Source: Patescibacteria group bacterium
Lineage (GTDB): Bacteria; Patescibacteriota; Minisyncoccia; Minisyncoccales; Staskawiczbacteraceae
Assembly (NCBI GenBank): GCA_018895235.1
Contig: JAHIOM010000015.1
Location: 1-44,740, forward strand
DNA length: 44,740 nucleotides
Direction of reading: 5' to 3'
Shown: positions 16,071 to 24,259 of the stretch, one piece after another
Position numbering within the stretch: the first letter of the stretch is position 1
How the letters are laid out: the number at the start of each line of letters is the position of its first letter
Notes under the pieces: model-generated
Told to the model about the DNA's origin: nothing
Database searches by the model: none
Seen by the model: the letters and a program-made list of their open reading frames with translations, nothing else
Translations under genes and position numbers: made by a program

Positions 16071-16263
16071 GCGAGGGAATTGATTTTCGGAACCACTTAA
16101 TTTAATAAGCAAGGCAATAACTCTTGAAAGTAACTTTCGCAGGCAGTTGAGCATGGTTCCCGCCGCAGCGGGATCAACTGCCGAGAATGTAGATAGCCCT
16201 GAGGCGCTGGCCGAAGGGACTATCGGTACTTTCAGGAGTTGTTGCCGAACGCAGTTCCCGAGC
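16071..16263 (+). repeat. E-family structured element, long copy E2, nested in an outer GA-motif stem
   Basis: Inner element 16109-16250: outer stem GGCAATAACTCTTGAAAGTA with its partner, two U-G wobbles on the plus strand; hairpin 1 loop GCATGGTT at 16151-16158; hairpin 2 with bulged A and CGCTGG at 16205-16210. It lies inside a further stem, GC-GA-GGGAATTG (16071-16082) with CAGTTCCC-GA-GC (16252-16263), again with one U-G. The linker GGAACCA (16089-16095) is complementary to TGGTTCC (16154-16160). Ends 1 nt before the tpiA stop. Confidence 0.85.
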
Positions 16264-16264
16264 G

Positions 16265-17002
16265 CTATATTGATGATTTCACGATTTTTACAAACTCCTC
16301 TGTTTTAAGAGAAGCACCGCCAACTAAAAGGCCGCTAGCTCCCGCTTCTTTAATGTAGGAATTGGAATTTTCTCCTTTAACGCTGCCGCCATAAATAACT
16401 CTGGTCTTATCTGCAACCGCCCTGTTATAAAGGTTATTAAGCGTCTGTTTGATAAATAAAATAGAGGTCATTGTTTCATCAACCGAACAGTTGTTTCCCG
16501 TGCCAATAGCCCAAATCGGCTCATAAGCAATAGTAATGTTTTTTGTTTCCGCTTTAGAAATTCCCTCTAGTCCTTCCTTCAGTTGGTTTTTAATAATATT
16601 GGTTTTATTTCCCTCATCACGCTCCTGGCTGGTTTCGCCTACGCAAAAAATAACTTTTAACCCGGCTGATATAGCTCTTTTTATTTTTTTATTTATCTCT
16701 TCATTTGTTTCTTTAAAATATTTCCTCCTTTCTGAATGGCCGATGATAACATAATCAATTCCCATATTTTTCAGTATTAAAGCTGAAATTTCACCCGTAA
16801 AAGCCCCTTTTTCTTCAAAGTAGCAATTCTGAGCGCCCAGGGTTAAACCTTTTAATATAGACAAATAAACAAAAGGCGGACAGATTACAACTTCTGCGTT
16901 TTTTATATTTTTAACTCTTTTTTTAATCCCTTCAAAAAGAGTTTTGGCTTCTTTTTGACTTGTTGGGTTGCACTTCCAGTTAGCTGCAATTAATGGTTTC
17001 AT
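16265..17002 (-). CDS. tpiA: Triosephosphate isomerase
   Basis: Interconverts DHAP and glyceraldehyde-3-phosphate in glycolysis. AANWKCNP at residues 5-12 carries the catalytic Asn and Lys. IIGHSERRKYF holds the catalytic His. IAYEPIWAIGTG is the Glu signature with loop 6. YGGSVKGENS and GLLVGGASLK bind phosphate. 245 aa, usual length. Apparently a single-gene unit between map and the ykuK-like gene. Confidence 0.97.
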   Translation of the reverse strand: MKPLIAANWKCNPTSQKEAKTLFEGIKKRVKNIKNAEVVICPPFVYLSILKGLTLGAQNCYFEEKGAFTGEISALILKNMGIDYVIIGHSERRKYFKETNEEINKKIKRAISAGLKVIFCVGETSQERDEGNKTNIIKNQLKEGLEGISKAETKNITIAYEPIWAIGTGNNCSVDETMTSILFIKQTLNNLYNRAVADKTRVIYGGSVKGENSNSYIKEAGASGLLVGGASLKTEEFVKIVKSSI

Positions 17003-17025
17003 ATTTTTTGTAATTAATTATTTCT

Positions 17026-17034
17026 ATTTTAGCA
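17026..17034 (-). promoter_or_regulatory. Extended -10 promoter for tpiA
   Basis: TGC-TAAAAT on the minus strand, an extended -10, with no good -35 (TTTTTT at 17 nt). Predicted leader about 17 nt. Confidence 0.5.
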
Positions 17035-17137
17035 TAAAACTAAGGAACAAAAAACCAAGCGTAAAAATTAATAAAAAAACCGCATCAATTCAAATATTGT
17101 ACGGCTACGACAGCATAAACTCTCTTTATTTTGTCAA

Positions 17138-17217
17138 CCCTTCACCCTTCCAAAACATAATCTATGCAAAATTAGCAACAGTTAAAATTAAAAATCACTT
17201 TCCGAAGGGTGAAGGGT
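17138..17217. repeat. 14-bp inverted repeat overlapping the map stop region
   Basis: ACCCTTCACCCTTC at 17138-17151 and its exact complement GAAGGGTGAAGGGT at 17204-17217, about 52 nt apart. The right arm lies in the last codons of map (TLHPSE). Could terminate or stabilise the map mRNA; no U-run follows. Confidence 0.65.
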
Positions 17218-17952
17218 CAACACCTCTGACCCGTCTTTTGTCACCGCAATTGTGTGTTCAAAATGAGCAGCCAAAGAATTATCTTTGGTTTGAAATCCAT
17301 AATTATCTTTTGCTTTTTTTATATGCCAATCACCAATTGTTACCATTGGCTCTAAACATATTATCATTCCCTCTTTTAAAATTGCTCCTTGCCGACTATC
17401 TCTGTAATTTGGGATTTGAGGGTCTTCATGAATATTTTTGCCAATTCCGTGTCCGCATAATTCTCTCACAACTCCAAATCCTTTTTTTTCTATAAATTTT
17501 TCAATTAAACCGCCAACCTCGTTTGTGTTAATACCCGGTTTTATCTTTTTAATGACAAAATCAAGAGTTTCTCGGGTTGTTTTAATCAGTTCTCTTGCCT
17601 TTTTTGAAATTTTGCCGATCCCAACGGTTATAGCCATATCTGTATGAAATCCCTTGTAAAGGGCACCTAAATCTAAACTGACAATGTCGCCCTCTTCTAA
17701 AACTCTATCAGAGGGTATAACGTGCACTATTTCTTCGTTCACTGAGGTACATAAAGAGGAGGGAAAACCTTTATAGCCCTTGAAAGATGGTTTTGCCCCG
17801 TGTTTCAAAATAAGGGCTTCTGCAGCCCCGTCTAATTCTTTTGTGGTAATACCTGGTTTAGCCATCTTTTCAAGTTCTCGCATAATCTTAGCTAAAATTT
17901 TACCACCCTCTTTTATTATTTCTATTTCTTCTTTTGTTTTTATGCTAATCAT
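17188..17952 (-). CDS. map: Methionine aminopeptidase type I
   Basis: Removes N-terminal Met from nascent proteins. Metal ligands are visible in family order: DLGALYKGFHTDMAI (two Asp), HGIGKNIHEDP (His), MIICLEPM (Glu) and the final FEHTIAVT (Glu). 254 aa. Overlaps adk by 4 nt, so the two are translationally coupled. The final residues TLHPSESDF lie in one arm of an inverted repeat. Confidence 0.97.
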   Translation of the reverse strand: MISIKTKEEIEIIKEGGKILAKIMRELEKMAKPGITTKELDGAAEALILKHGAKPSFKGYKGFPSSLCTSVNEEIVHVIPSDRVLEEGDIVSLDLGALYKGFHTDMAITVGIGKISKKARELIKTTRETLDFVIKKIKPGINTNEVGGLIEKFIEKKGFGVVRELCGHGIGKNIHEDPQIPNYRDSRQGAILKEGMIICLEPMVTIGDWHIKKAKDNYGFQTKDNSLAAHFEHTIAVTKDGSEVLTLHPSESDF

Positions 17953-18656
17953 CTAATAATCGCTAATATATCTTTGAATACATTAGAGATAGACTGTTCG
18001 CCTTTTATTTTATTTACTACAATGTTTCTTTTCTTGTAAACATCTATTATAGGATATGTCCTGTCTTGAAATTCTTTTATTCTTACTTTAATTGTTTCTG
18101 GCGTATCTAATTCGCGTTTTAATAGTTTTGACCCGTCTAATGGACAAATAGTTAAATCTTTTGTTTCTTTATCAAACAAAATAGAATGACGCATTAATTC
18201 ACAAATCTTTCTATTGGAATTCCTATATATTGTTTGCTCAGGACTAATTTCAATATAGAAAACCTTGATATTTTCTTTGCCATAAAGTTTTTCTAATAAG
18301 GGCAGCTCTTCTTCTGCTTCGTAAATTGTTCTAGGAGAGCCAGAAAAAATAATATTTTCTCCCTCTTCATAAAGCTTTCTGATTTTTTCTTTTATTAAAA
18401 GGGTCACAAATGGCGGACTGCAAAGCTTGCCGTCAAGCCATAATTGCTTTTCTTTAAGTACATCAAATTTCTCTCCCGCAACCTCAACAAATCTTTTGAG
18501 AGAATCTTCTTTGAGTTTTTGTATTTCTTTGAATTTTTCCTCTAAAATCTTTGAGGTTTCAAAGTTAAATAGGTTAAGTTTTTCTGATAATAATTCTGCT
18601 TGAGTCCCCTTGCCAGCGCCCGGTGGACCGAATAGTATAACAATTTGTCTGTTCAT
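17949..18656 (-). CDS. adk: Adenylate kinase
   Basis: Phosphate transfer between ATP and AMP. P-loop GPPGAGKGTQAE at residues 10-21. The NMP-binding part is shifted (FETSKILEEKF). FSGSPRTIYEAE corresponds to the usual GFPRT segment. The lid is unusual, with CPLDGSKLLKRELDTPETIK where most enzymes have a compact zinc or polar lid. 235 aa. Between secY and map as in the classical spc operon. Confidence 0.9.
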   Translation of the reverse strand: MNRQIVILFGPPGAGKGTQAELLSEKLNLFNFETSKILEEKFKEIQKLKEDSLKRFVEVAGEKFDVLKEKQLWLDGKLCSPPFVTLLIKEKIRKLYEEGENIIFSGSPRTIYEAEEELPLLEKLYGKENIKVFYIEISPEQTIYRNSNRKICELMRHSILFDKETKDLTICPLDGSKLLKRELDTPETIKVRIKEFQDRTYPIIDVYKKRNIVVNKIKGEQSISNVFKDILAIIR

Positions 18657-18685
18657 TTTATTTATTATGATTTTGTTTTTTATTA

Positions 18686-19978
18686 TTAAAATGTATCATA
18701 TTCTCTCATTTCAAGCTGGGCGTTCACTTGGCGCATAGTGTCTAAAACCACGCTGACCACGATCAATAAACTTGTTCCTCCTATCAAAAAAGCAAAACCC
18801 TGAACGCCTGTCATACCGCTGACAATTGAAGGCAAAACAGCAATCAACCCCAAAAATATCGCTCCGGTAAATAAAACCCGGTTTAAAATAGTGCGAATAA
18901 AAGAAGCAGTTGAATCGCCTGGTCTTACCCCCGGAATAAATCCTCCCATTTTTTGTAGATTAGAAGAAATATTTTTGGGGTCGAAAGTAACCATTGTATA
19001 AAAATAAGTGAAGACGATAACCAGCGCGAAATAGAAAATTCCATGAACCCAAATATTTGAAAAGAAAGAACCTATGCTTTGGGCAACAGCACCTATTGAT
19101 CCTCCGGCCGTTCCAAGAAAATTTGCCACCATCCCGGGAAATAACAAAACAGAAAGCGCAAAAATAATTGGAATAACGCCGGCCGGGTTAACGTTTAATG
19201 GCAGATAAGTTGAAACCCCGCCATACATTTTATTTCCTCTAACTCTTTTAGCATAAGAAACAGGTATATTCCTTCTTGCTTCTGTAATTAAAACAACCCC
19301 GGCGATTATTATTACCGCCAAAACAAAAAACATAACATAGGAAGGGATTTTTGAAGGATCCCAAGTGCTGAAGGTTTCAAAAATAGACATTGGCAGACGG
19401 GCAACGATACCGGCAAATATTAAAAGGGAAATACCGTTTCCCAGCCCCTTTTCTGAAATTAATTCTCCAATCCACATCAAAAACATCGCTCCGGCCGTAA
19501 TAGTAAGGATAGAGCTTAATAAAACAAGCGGCGAAAGATTTCCTAAAAGCCCCTGTCTTTGAAAAAGGGTTATCATTCCATATCCCTCAAAAATAGCCAA
19601 CGGGATTGTTAATAACCTACCATATTGATTGAATTTCTGCCGGCCGGCTTCGCCTTCTTCTTTGTATAATTTCTCTAGGGCGGGGAAAATCATCGTCAGA
19701 AGCTGTAGGATAATTGTTGCGGTAATATATGGCCCCAAACCAAGCATAACAATTGAAAAGTTGCTTAGCGCTCCCCCCGTAAAAATGTTTAAAAGTCCGA
19801 AAACCTGATTGGTTTCAAAAAACTGGCGCAGGTTTTCAGTGCTAACCCCGGGAATGGGAACGTTTGCCGCTATTCTAAAAACAATAAAAAGAGACAGAAT
19901 AAAAATAATTTTGCCCCGGAGTTCCTTGTTTTTAAAAAGGAAAGTTATTTTTTGATACCACATAGATAAAGTTCCCAA
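18686..19978 (-). CDS. secY: Preprotein translocase channel SecY
   Basis: Central membrane channel of the Sec translocon. About ten membrane segments. Family blocks: FRIAANVPIPGVSTENLRQF near the N-terminus, FNQYGRLLTIPLAIFEGYGM, SEKGLGNGISLLIFAGIVA, the cytosolic loop NPAGVIPIIFALSVLLFPGM, and FIPGVRPGDSTASFI. 430 aa. Twenty-two nt downstream of rplO. Confidence 0.97.
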   Translation of the reverse strand: MGTLSMWYQKITFLFKNKELRGKIIFILSLFIVFRIAANVPIPGVSTENLRQFFETNQVFGLLNIFTGGALSNFSIVMLGLGPYITATIILQLLTMIFPALEKLYKEEGEAGRQKFNQYGRLLTIPLAIFEGYGMITLFQRQGLLGNLSPLVLLSSILTITAGAMFLMWIGELISEKGLGNGISLLIFAGIVARLPMSIFETFSTWDPSKIPSYVMFFVLAVIIIAGVVLITEARRNIPVSYAKRVRGNKMYGGVSTYLPLNVNPAGVIPIIFALSVLLFPGMVANFLGTAGGSIGAVAQSIGSFFSNIWVHGIFYFALVIVFTYFYTMVTFDPKNISSNLQKMGGFIPGVRPGDSTASFIRTILNRVLFTGAIFLGLIAVLPSIVSGMTGVQGFAFLIGGTSLLIVVSVVLDTMRQVNAQLEMREYDTF

Positions 19979-20000
19979 TTCCTAATGACTAATGCCAATT

Positions 20001-20468
20001 TTAAGGCTTGGGGGTTGGGGTTTGATTGATTATTGGGTTTTTAACGGTGCCGCCTGCTTTTTCAATTTTTGTCCTTGCTTCCTTTGAAATTAAACAATTT
20101 TCGATAATTAATGATTTCTTTAATTCCCCTCCGCTCAAGATTTTCACTTTAGGCATCTTTCCTTTTATATTATGAATAATTCCCTTTTTAAGCAAATTTT
20201 GGGGATTAACAGTTTCTCCTGTTTCAAATCCTTTTTCTAAAATATTAAGGTTGAGCACAATTAAATTTTTGGCGATCTCACCCTGACGATATCCTCTTAA
20301 TTTAGGGTATCTTTTAATCATTCCTCGGATAGCGGGCACCATTTTTCTTCCTGCTCTTGATTTTTGTCCTTTGACTCCCCGGCCGGAATAAGTTCCTCTT
20401 TTTCCCCCTCGTCCCACTCTTTTCTTTTTTTTTGCCTTATGGGTTGGCTTTAATTCGTGTAATTGCAT
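20001..20468 (-). CDS. rplO: Ribosomal protein uL15
   Basis: 50S assembly protein. The basic glycine-rich N-terminus (KRVGRGGKRGTYSGRGVKGQ, KSRAGRK) and VKILSGGELKKSLIIENCLI near the end are typical. 155 aa. It follows rpsE with a 1-nt gap; the gene usually between them, rpmD (uL30), is absent. Confidence 0.96.
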   Translation of the reverse strand: MQLHELKPTHKAKKKKRVGRGGKRGTYSGRGVKGQKSRAGRKMVPAIRGMIKRYPKLRGYRQGEIAKNLIVLNLNILEKGFETGETVNPQNLLKKGIIHNIKGKMPKVKILSGGELKKSLIIENCLISKEARTKIEKAGGTVKNPIINQTPTPKP

Positions 20469-20469
20469 A

Positions 20470-20946
20470 TTAAATCTTTAGCTTTTTTAACGCAGCTATT
20501 GTAGCCCTTGCATTATTAATCTTATTTTTTGACCTTGATAGGATTTTTGAGGAAATATCCTTGATACCGGCTAATTCGCAGATGGTTCTCACCACTCCGC
20601 CAGCCACCAAACCCCTACCTTTTATCTGGGGTTTTAATAATATTTTTGCCGGCCCAAATTTTGCCCATACCTCATGGGGTATCGTATTTTCTTTGATTAC
20701 CACTGTAATTAAATCTTTTTTGGCTCTTCTTGTTGCCTTTTCCACTGCCTGAGAAACATCTTTTCCCTTATCAATTCCAAGACCTATTCTGCCTTTTTTG
20801 TCCCCGACAACCATAAGAACCCTAAAACGAAGACGCTTTCCGCCGCCAGTCACCCTGGTAACTCTGGTTAAATCCAAAAGCTTTGAATCAAATTCATCTT
20901 TTGGTCTTAAATCTCTTCTTTCTCTATTTTTGCGAATAAAAATCAT
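20470..20946 (-). CDS. rpsE: Ribosomal protein uS5
   Basis: 30S protein involved in decoding accuracy and mRNA entry. LLDLTRVTRVTGGGKRLRFR and VVGDKKGRIGLGIDKGKDVS give the double-stranded-RNA-binding fold. GRGLVAGGVVRTICELAGIK and NNARATIAALKKL complete it. 158 aa. A strong hairpin ends 6 nt before the ATG, where a Shine-Dalgarno would normally lie. Confidence 0.97.
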   Translation of the reverse strand: MIFIRKNRERRDLRPKDEFDSKLLDLTRVTRVTGGGKRLRFRVLMVVGDKKGRIGLGIDKGKDVSQAVEKATRRAKKDLITVVIKENTIPHEVWAKFGPAKILLKPQIKGRGLVAGGVVRTICELAGIKDISSKILSRSKNKINNARATIAALKKLKI

Positions 20947-20952
20947 GTGTTT

Positions 20953-20989
20953 ACCCGCCTAAATTTTACTCTGTAAAATTTTGGCGGGT
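20953..20989 (-). repeat. Strong hairpin directly upstream of rpsE start
   Basis: ACCCGCC-n-AAATTTTAC-tct-GTAAAATTT-n-GGCGGGT, about 16 pairs with one mismatch. On the minus strand its 3' arm ends 6 nt before the ATG. It could block or position initiation, or act as a processing site. Confidence 0.8.
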
Positions 20990-20992
20990 TAA

Positions 20993-21355
20993 TTAAAAAT
21001 TTAGTCCTCCATCTCGCGCCCCTTGGGCCAACGCCTTAATTTTTCCCTGGAAAATAAAACCTCCGCGATCAAAAACCACTTTTGTTATCTTTGCTTTTTT
21101 TGCTTTTTCCGCTATTAGCTTCCCGACTTCATGGGCAGCAGTGGTTTTTCCTTTCTGTCCTTTTTTCTGTTTGTTTATTTCCAAATCGTTAGCAGCTGCT
21201 AAAACTTTTCCGTTTTCATCATCAATCAGTTGAGCATAAATATGGTTTGAAGATTTAAAAACGCAAAGTCTGGGACGTTCTTTATCGCCTTTTATTTTTG
21301 CTCTCACCTTTTTGTGTCGCCTTATTCTTGATTGATATTTATCCCCTGTTTTCAT
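20993..21355 (-). CDS. rplR: Ribosomal protein uL18
   Basis: 5S rRNA-binding protein of the central protuberance. RIRRHKKVRAKIKGDKERPR, LCVFKSSNHIYAQLIDDENG, and the terminal VVFDRGGFIFQGKIKALAQG with ARDGGLNF. 120 aa, normal. Between rplF and rpsE. Confidence 0.97.
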   Translation of the reverse strand: MKTGDKYQSRIRRHKKVRAKIKGDKERPRLCVFKSSNHIYAQLIDDENGKVLAAANDLEINKQKKGQKGKTTAAHEVGKLIAEKAKKAKITKVVFDRGGFIFQGKIKALAQGARDGGLNF

Positions 21356-21385
21356 TATTTAAATTATATGAATGGTTTATTATTT

Positions 21386-21937
21386 TTAAGTTTTGGCGGA
21401 AATTACTTTCTTTCCTTCTTTTCTCCTTATTTTTTCACCCACATATTTTATTCCCTTTCCCTTATACGGCTCTGCCTTTTTAACTTTCTTTATTATCGCC
21501 GCAATCTGCCCCACTTTTTCCTTATCAACACCTGAAACAGTAATAATATTCTTTTCAACTAAGAGTTTAATGTCTGGGGGACATTTTATTTTGACTGGAG
21601 ATGTAAACCCGACACTCAAAACAAGATCTGCGCCCTCAAGCGCTGCCTTATATCCTATACCTTCTATTTGTAATTTTTTTTCAAAACCCTTTGTTACACC
21701 TATAACCATGTTTGCTAAAATGGCGCGGGATAATCCCCAAATTGCTCCTATTTTTTTTGAATATTCTTTTTGGCGGGGCAAAAGCAAAATCTGCCCGTCT
21801 TTAATTTCCATTTTTATGGCTAGGTCAATTTTCCTGGTTAATTCTCCAAGCGGTCCTGAGACTTTTACTTCCTGCTCTTTTATGTCTATTTTCGCATCTG
21901 CCGGTATTAAAATTGCTTTTTTACCTATACGACTCAT
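21386..21937 (-). CDS. rplF: Ribosomal protein uL6
   Basis: 50S protein near the sarcin-ricin loop. It starts SRIGKKAILIPADAKIDIKE, has the two repeated L6 folds, GFEKKLQIEGIGYKAALEGA in the middle and the signature PYKGKGIKYVGEKIRRKEGK at the end. 183 aa. A short GA-motif hairpin separates it from rpsH. Confidence 0.97.
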   Translation of the reverse strand: MSRIGKKAILIPADAKIDIKEQEVKVSGPLGELTRKIDLAIKMEIKDGQILLLPRQKEYSKKIGAIWGLSRAILANMVIGVTKGFEKKLQIEGIGYKAALEGADLVLSVGFTSPVKIKCPPDIKLLVEKNIITVSGVDKEKVGQIAAIIKKVKKAEPYKGKGIKYVGEKIRRKEGKKVISAKT

Positions 21938-21974
21938 AAATAATTTTTAATTTTTTAACTTATAAAATATTAAA

Positions 21975-22000
21975 ACGAGGCAATAATTATTGCCGAGCGT
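21975..22000 (+). repeat. S-type short hairpin with GA-motif base, rpsH-rplF gap
   Basis: ACGAGGCAATAAT-TATTGCCGAGCGT: the minimal form of the E-family base (GA opposite GA, then GGCA/TGCC). It begins 2 nt after the rpsH stop on the minus strand. Confidence 0.7.
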
Positions 22001-22001
22001 C

Positions 22002-22391
22002 TTACCATACTTCGCAAATCACCTCTCCACCTAATCTTTCTTTTCTCGCTTTTTTATTTGTCATTAATCCTTTTGACGTTGAAATTATTGTTATTCCTCG
22101 GCCTCCCCTAACTGCCCTGATGTCGGATGTTTGGATATAAACCTTATTGCCCGGTTTGGATATTCTTTTTAAGGAGGATATGGCGGGAGCATCCTGATTA
22201 TATTTTAAAGCAATTTTCAATATTCTATCATCTTTTTTAGGGGTTTTCTTTATGTCGCCAAGAAATCCTTCTTCAACTAAAATCTTGGCAATTTCTTGCT
22301 TTAATCGCGAAAACGGTATGAAAACCTCTGTTTTCGCTACGGCCTGAGCATTCCTTATTTGATTTAACATATCTGTAATTGGATCTGACAT
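22002..22391 (-). CDS. rpsH: Ribosomal protein uS8
   Basis: 16S central-domain binder. SDPITDMLNQIRNAQAVAKT at the start, VYIQTSDIRAVRGGRGITII and STSKGLMTNKKARKERLGGE, VICEVW at the end. 129 aa. Four nt after rpsN. Confidence 0.97.
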   Translation of the reverse strand: MSDPITDMLNQIRNAQAVAKTEVFIPFSRLKQEIAKILVEEGFLGDIKKTPKKDDRILKIALKYNQDAPAISSLKRISKPGNKVYIQTSDIRAVRGGRGITIISTSKGLMTNKKARKERLGGEVICEVW

Positions 22392-22395
22392 GTTT

Positions 22396-22581
22396 TTACC
22401 AACTTGATTTTTTTATTCCAGGAATTTCGCCTCTATTGGCCAGTTCCCGAAAACAAATTCTACAGAGGCCGAATTTTCTCAAAAATCCCCTTCTTCTGCC
22501 GCACCTGAAACAGCGCCGGATAATTCGCGTGCTGAATTTCGGCTTCTTTTTCGACTTTGCCATTTGTGCTTTTGTCGTCAT
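22396..22581 (-). CDS. rpsN: Ribosomal protein uS14, zinc form (type Z)
   Basis: 61-aa short uS14. Cys24, Cys27, Cys40 and Cys43 form the zinc site. [20 protein letters not shown] and [16 protein letters not shown] match type Z S14. A slightly extended N-terminus ([15 protein letters not shown]). Between rplE and rpsH. Confidence 0.97.
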   Translation of the reverse strand: MTTKAQMAKSKKKPKFSTRIIRRCFRCGRRRGFLRKFGLCRICFRELANRGEIPGIKKSSW

Positions 22582-22595
22582 GAAATAGTTAAATA

Positions 22596-23165
22596 TTATT
22601 TTTTCTTTTTTTCTTCCTTAAAAGGAAACCCCATTAATTTAAATAATCCTAATCCTTCTTCTTTGCTTTTAGCATTTATTGCTATTGTAACCTCAAGACC
22701 AAAAATAGTTTTTTCCTTTTCGGCGACAATCTCGGGAAAAGCGATATCCTCCCGGAACCCAATAGTTAAATTTCCCTTTTTATCAATCGACTTTGCATTA
22801 AGACCCCTGAAGTCCCTTAATCTTGGCAAGGTTAAATAGACAAGTTTTTCCAAAAAATCATACATCTTGTTTTTTCTTAGGGTCACAACGGCAGCAATTT
22901 CGATTCCGCTTCTTAATTTAAATCCCGAAACTGATTTTTTTGCTTTAACGACTTTTGGTTTTTGGCCCGAAATAGCTACTAAATCCTGGCTAATATTCTT
23001 AATAACCTTTTCTCTTTCCTGACCGGTTTTATTGACAACTTCTTTGCCAAAACAGGAGTTCAAAACAACTTTCTTAATCTTGGGTACCGCCATTACATTT
23101 TTATAGCCGAATTTTTCCATCATCTGCGGTATAACTTCTTTTTGATATTTATCTTTTAAATTCAT
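22596..23165 (-). CDS. rplE: Ribosomal protein uL5
   Basis: 5S rRNA-binding protein contacting the P-site t[37 protein letters not shown], the [20 protein letters not shown] block and [20 protein letters not shown] are diagnostic. 189 aa. Ends in a Lys-rich tail. Confidence 0.97.
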   Translation of the reverse strand: MNLKDKYQKEVIPQMMEKFGYKNVMAVPKIKKVVLNSCFGKEVVNKTGQEREKVIKNISQDLVAISGQKPKVVKAKKSVSGFKLRSGIEIAAVVTLRKNKMYDFLEKLVYLTLPRLRDFRGLNAKSIDKKGNLTIGFREDIAFPEIVAEKEKTIFGLEVTIAINAKSKEEGLGLFKLMGFPFKEEKKKK

Positions 23166-23201
23166 ATTATTTTAAGTTTCGTTGGTTTTGCCGAACCATT
23201 A

Positions 23202-23507
23202 TTAAATCTCCTGACTGCATTTTTTACAAAAACGGTATTTTTTGTTTTTTTCTGTCTTATAACCAACTCTTGCGGCCTTACTGCATTTTGGGCAAACCAG
23301 TTTAACATTTGAAGCGTGTACGGGGGCGGGCACTTGGACAATCTGCCCCTTTTCGCCCGATTTCTTCGGCCGAAGATGCTTTTTCTTTAAATTAATCCCC
23401 TCAACTAAAACGGTCTCTTCTTTAGGAAAAACATTTAAAACCTTCCCCGTCTTTGCGCGGTCTTTACCCGAAATGATTAAAATTGTATCGCCTTTTCTTA
23501 TTTTCAT
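23202..23507 (-). CDS. rplX: Ribosomal protein uL24 with C-terminal zinc ribbon
   Basis: Early 50S assembly protein. A KOW motif at the start (RKGDTILIISGKDRAKTGKV), then EGINLKKKHLRPKKSGEKGQ. The C-terminus has Cys72, Cys75, Cys94 and Cys97 in CPKC ... CKKC, a zinc ribbon seen in many bacterial uL24. 101 aa. Between rplN and rplE. Confidence 0.96.
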   Translation of the reverse strand: MKIRKGDTILIISGKDRAKTGKVLNVFPKEETVLVEGINLKKKHLRPKKSGEKGQIVQVPAPVHASNVKLVCPKCSKAARVGYKTEKNKKYRFCKKCSQEI

Positions 23508-23545
23508 ATTTTCCTACTTATAAATTAAGCAAAATTTTGGGCGGT

Positions 23546-23914
23546 TTATACCAATTCTGGCGCCAGAGCCGCTACTTCGTTAAAACCTTTTTCTTTTATC
23601 TCTTTTGCCATGGGGCCAAAAACTCTACCTCCCCTTGGTTTGTTATCAGCGTCTATAACCACCGCTGCGTTATCATCAAAACGAACGTAAGAACCGTCCG
23701 GTCTTTTGTATTCTCTTCTTTGCCGAATAATCAGGGCTCTGACTATCTCGTGTTTCTTTATTAATTTTCTTGGCTCAGCCTTTTTTACGGCTCCGACTAT
23801 TATATCTCCTAATTGGGCAAAACGATGACGCGTTCCGCCCAAAACAGTAATGCACTGCACAATCTTTGCGCCCGTATTATCAGCGATTTTTATTATTGTC
23901 CTTGGTTGAATCAT
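23546..23914 (-). CDS. rplN: Ribosomal protein uL14
   Basis: 50S intersubunit protein. MIQPRTIIKIADNTGAKIVQ at the start, GDIIVGAVKKAEPRKLIKKH, YVRFDDNAAVVIDADNKPRG and RVFGPMAKEIKEKGFNEVAA. 122 aa, exactly the usual length. An H-family hairpin lies directly before its start. Confidence 0.98.
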   Translation of the reverse strand: MIQPRTIIKIADNTGAKIVQCITVLGGTRHRFAQLGDIIVGAVKKAEPRKLIKKHEIVRALIIRQRREYKRPDGSYVRFDDNAAVVIDADNKPRGGRVFGPMAKEIKEKGFNEVAALAPELV

Positions 23915-23925
23915 GATGATTTTAT

Positions 23926-23995
23926 GAATGAAATGAATAATATCATCACCCCGCCCTCTAAGCGTTAATCTCTACTAATGCATAGAGGGCGGGGT
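23926..23995. repeat. H-family GC hairpin, copy Ha (rpsQ-rplN gap)
   Basis: ACCCCGCCCTCTA ... TAGAGGGCGGGGT at 23948-23995 with the inner helix GCGTTA/TAATGC (one G-U on the plus strand). On the minus strand it is followed by a conserved ATTATTCATTTCATTCAT stretch leading to the rplN ATG. Confidence 0.85.
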
Positions 23996-24015
23996 CTTCG
24001 GCAAGTTTTATCCGT

Positions 24016-24249
24016 TCAAAACTTACCTACGACTTTCCATTTTTTACCCTTACTAATCGGCTTACATTCTTCTATAATAACCTCGTCTCCCGCCTTATAC
24101 TCTCCTTTTTCATCATGGGCCTTATATTTTTTGTGAACCTTATATCTCCTCCCGTATTTTGGGTGTTGTTTTATCCTTTCTACTAAAACTACTACGGTTT
24201 TTTGCATTTTATCGGAAATAACTTTTCCGGTTAATTTTTTTCTTGACAT
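24016..24249 (-). CDS. rpsQ: Ribosomal protein uS17
   Basis: 16S-binding OB-fold protein. KKLTGKVISDKMQKTVVVLV, ERIKQHPKYGRRYKVHKKYK and GDEVIIEECKPISKGKKWKV are the family blocks. 77 aa. Between rpmC and rplN. Confidence 0.97.
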   Translation of the reverse strand: MSRKKLTGKVISDKMQKTVVVLVERIKQHPKYGRRYKVHKKYKAHDEKGEYKAGDEVIIEECKPISKGKKWKVVGKF

Positions 24250-24259
24250 AATAGTTTGT

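Noticed and set aside
21298-21950. Long plus-strand open frames opposite rplF and other ribosomal genes
   Set aside because: They are antisense shadows of well-conserved minus-strand genes, with no family resemblance or initiation signal.
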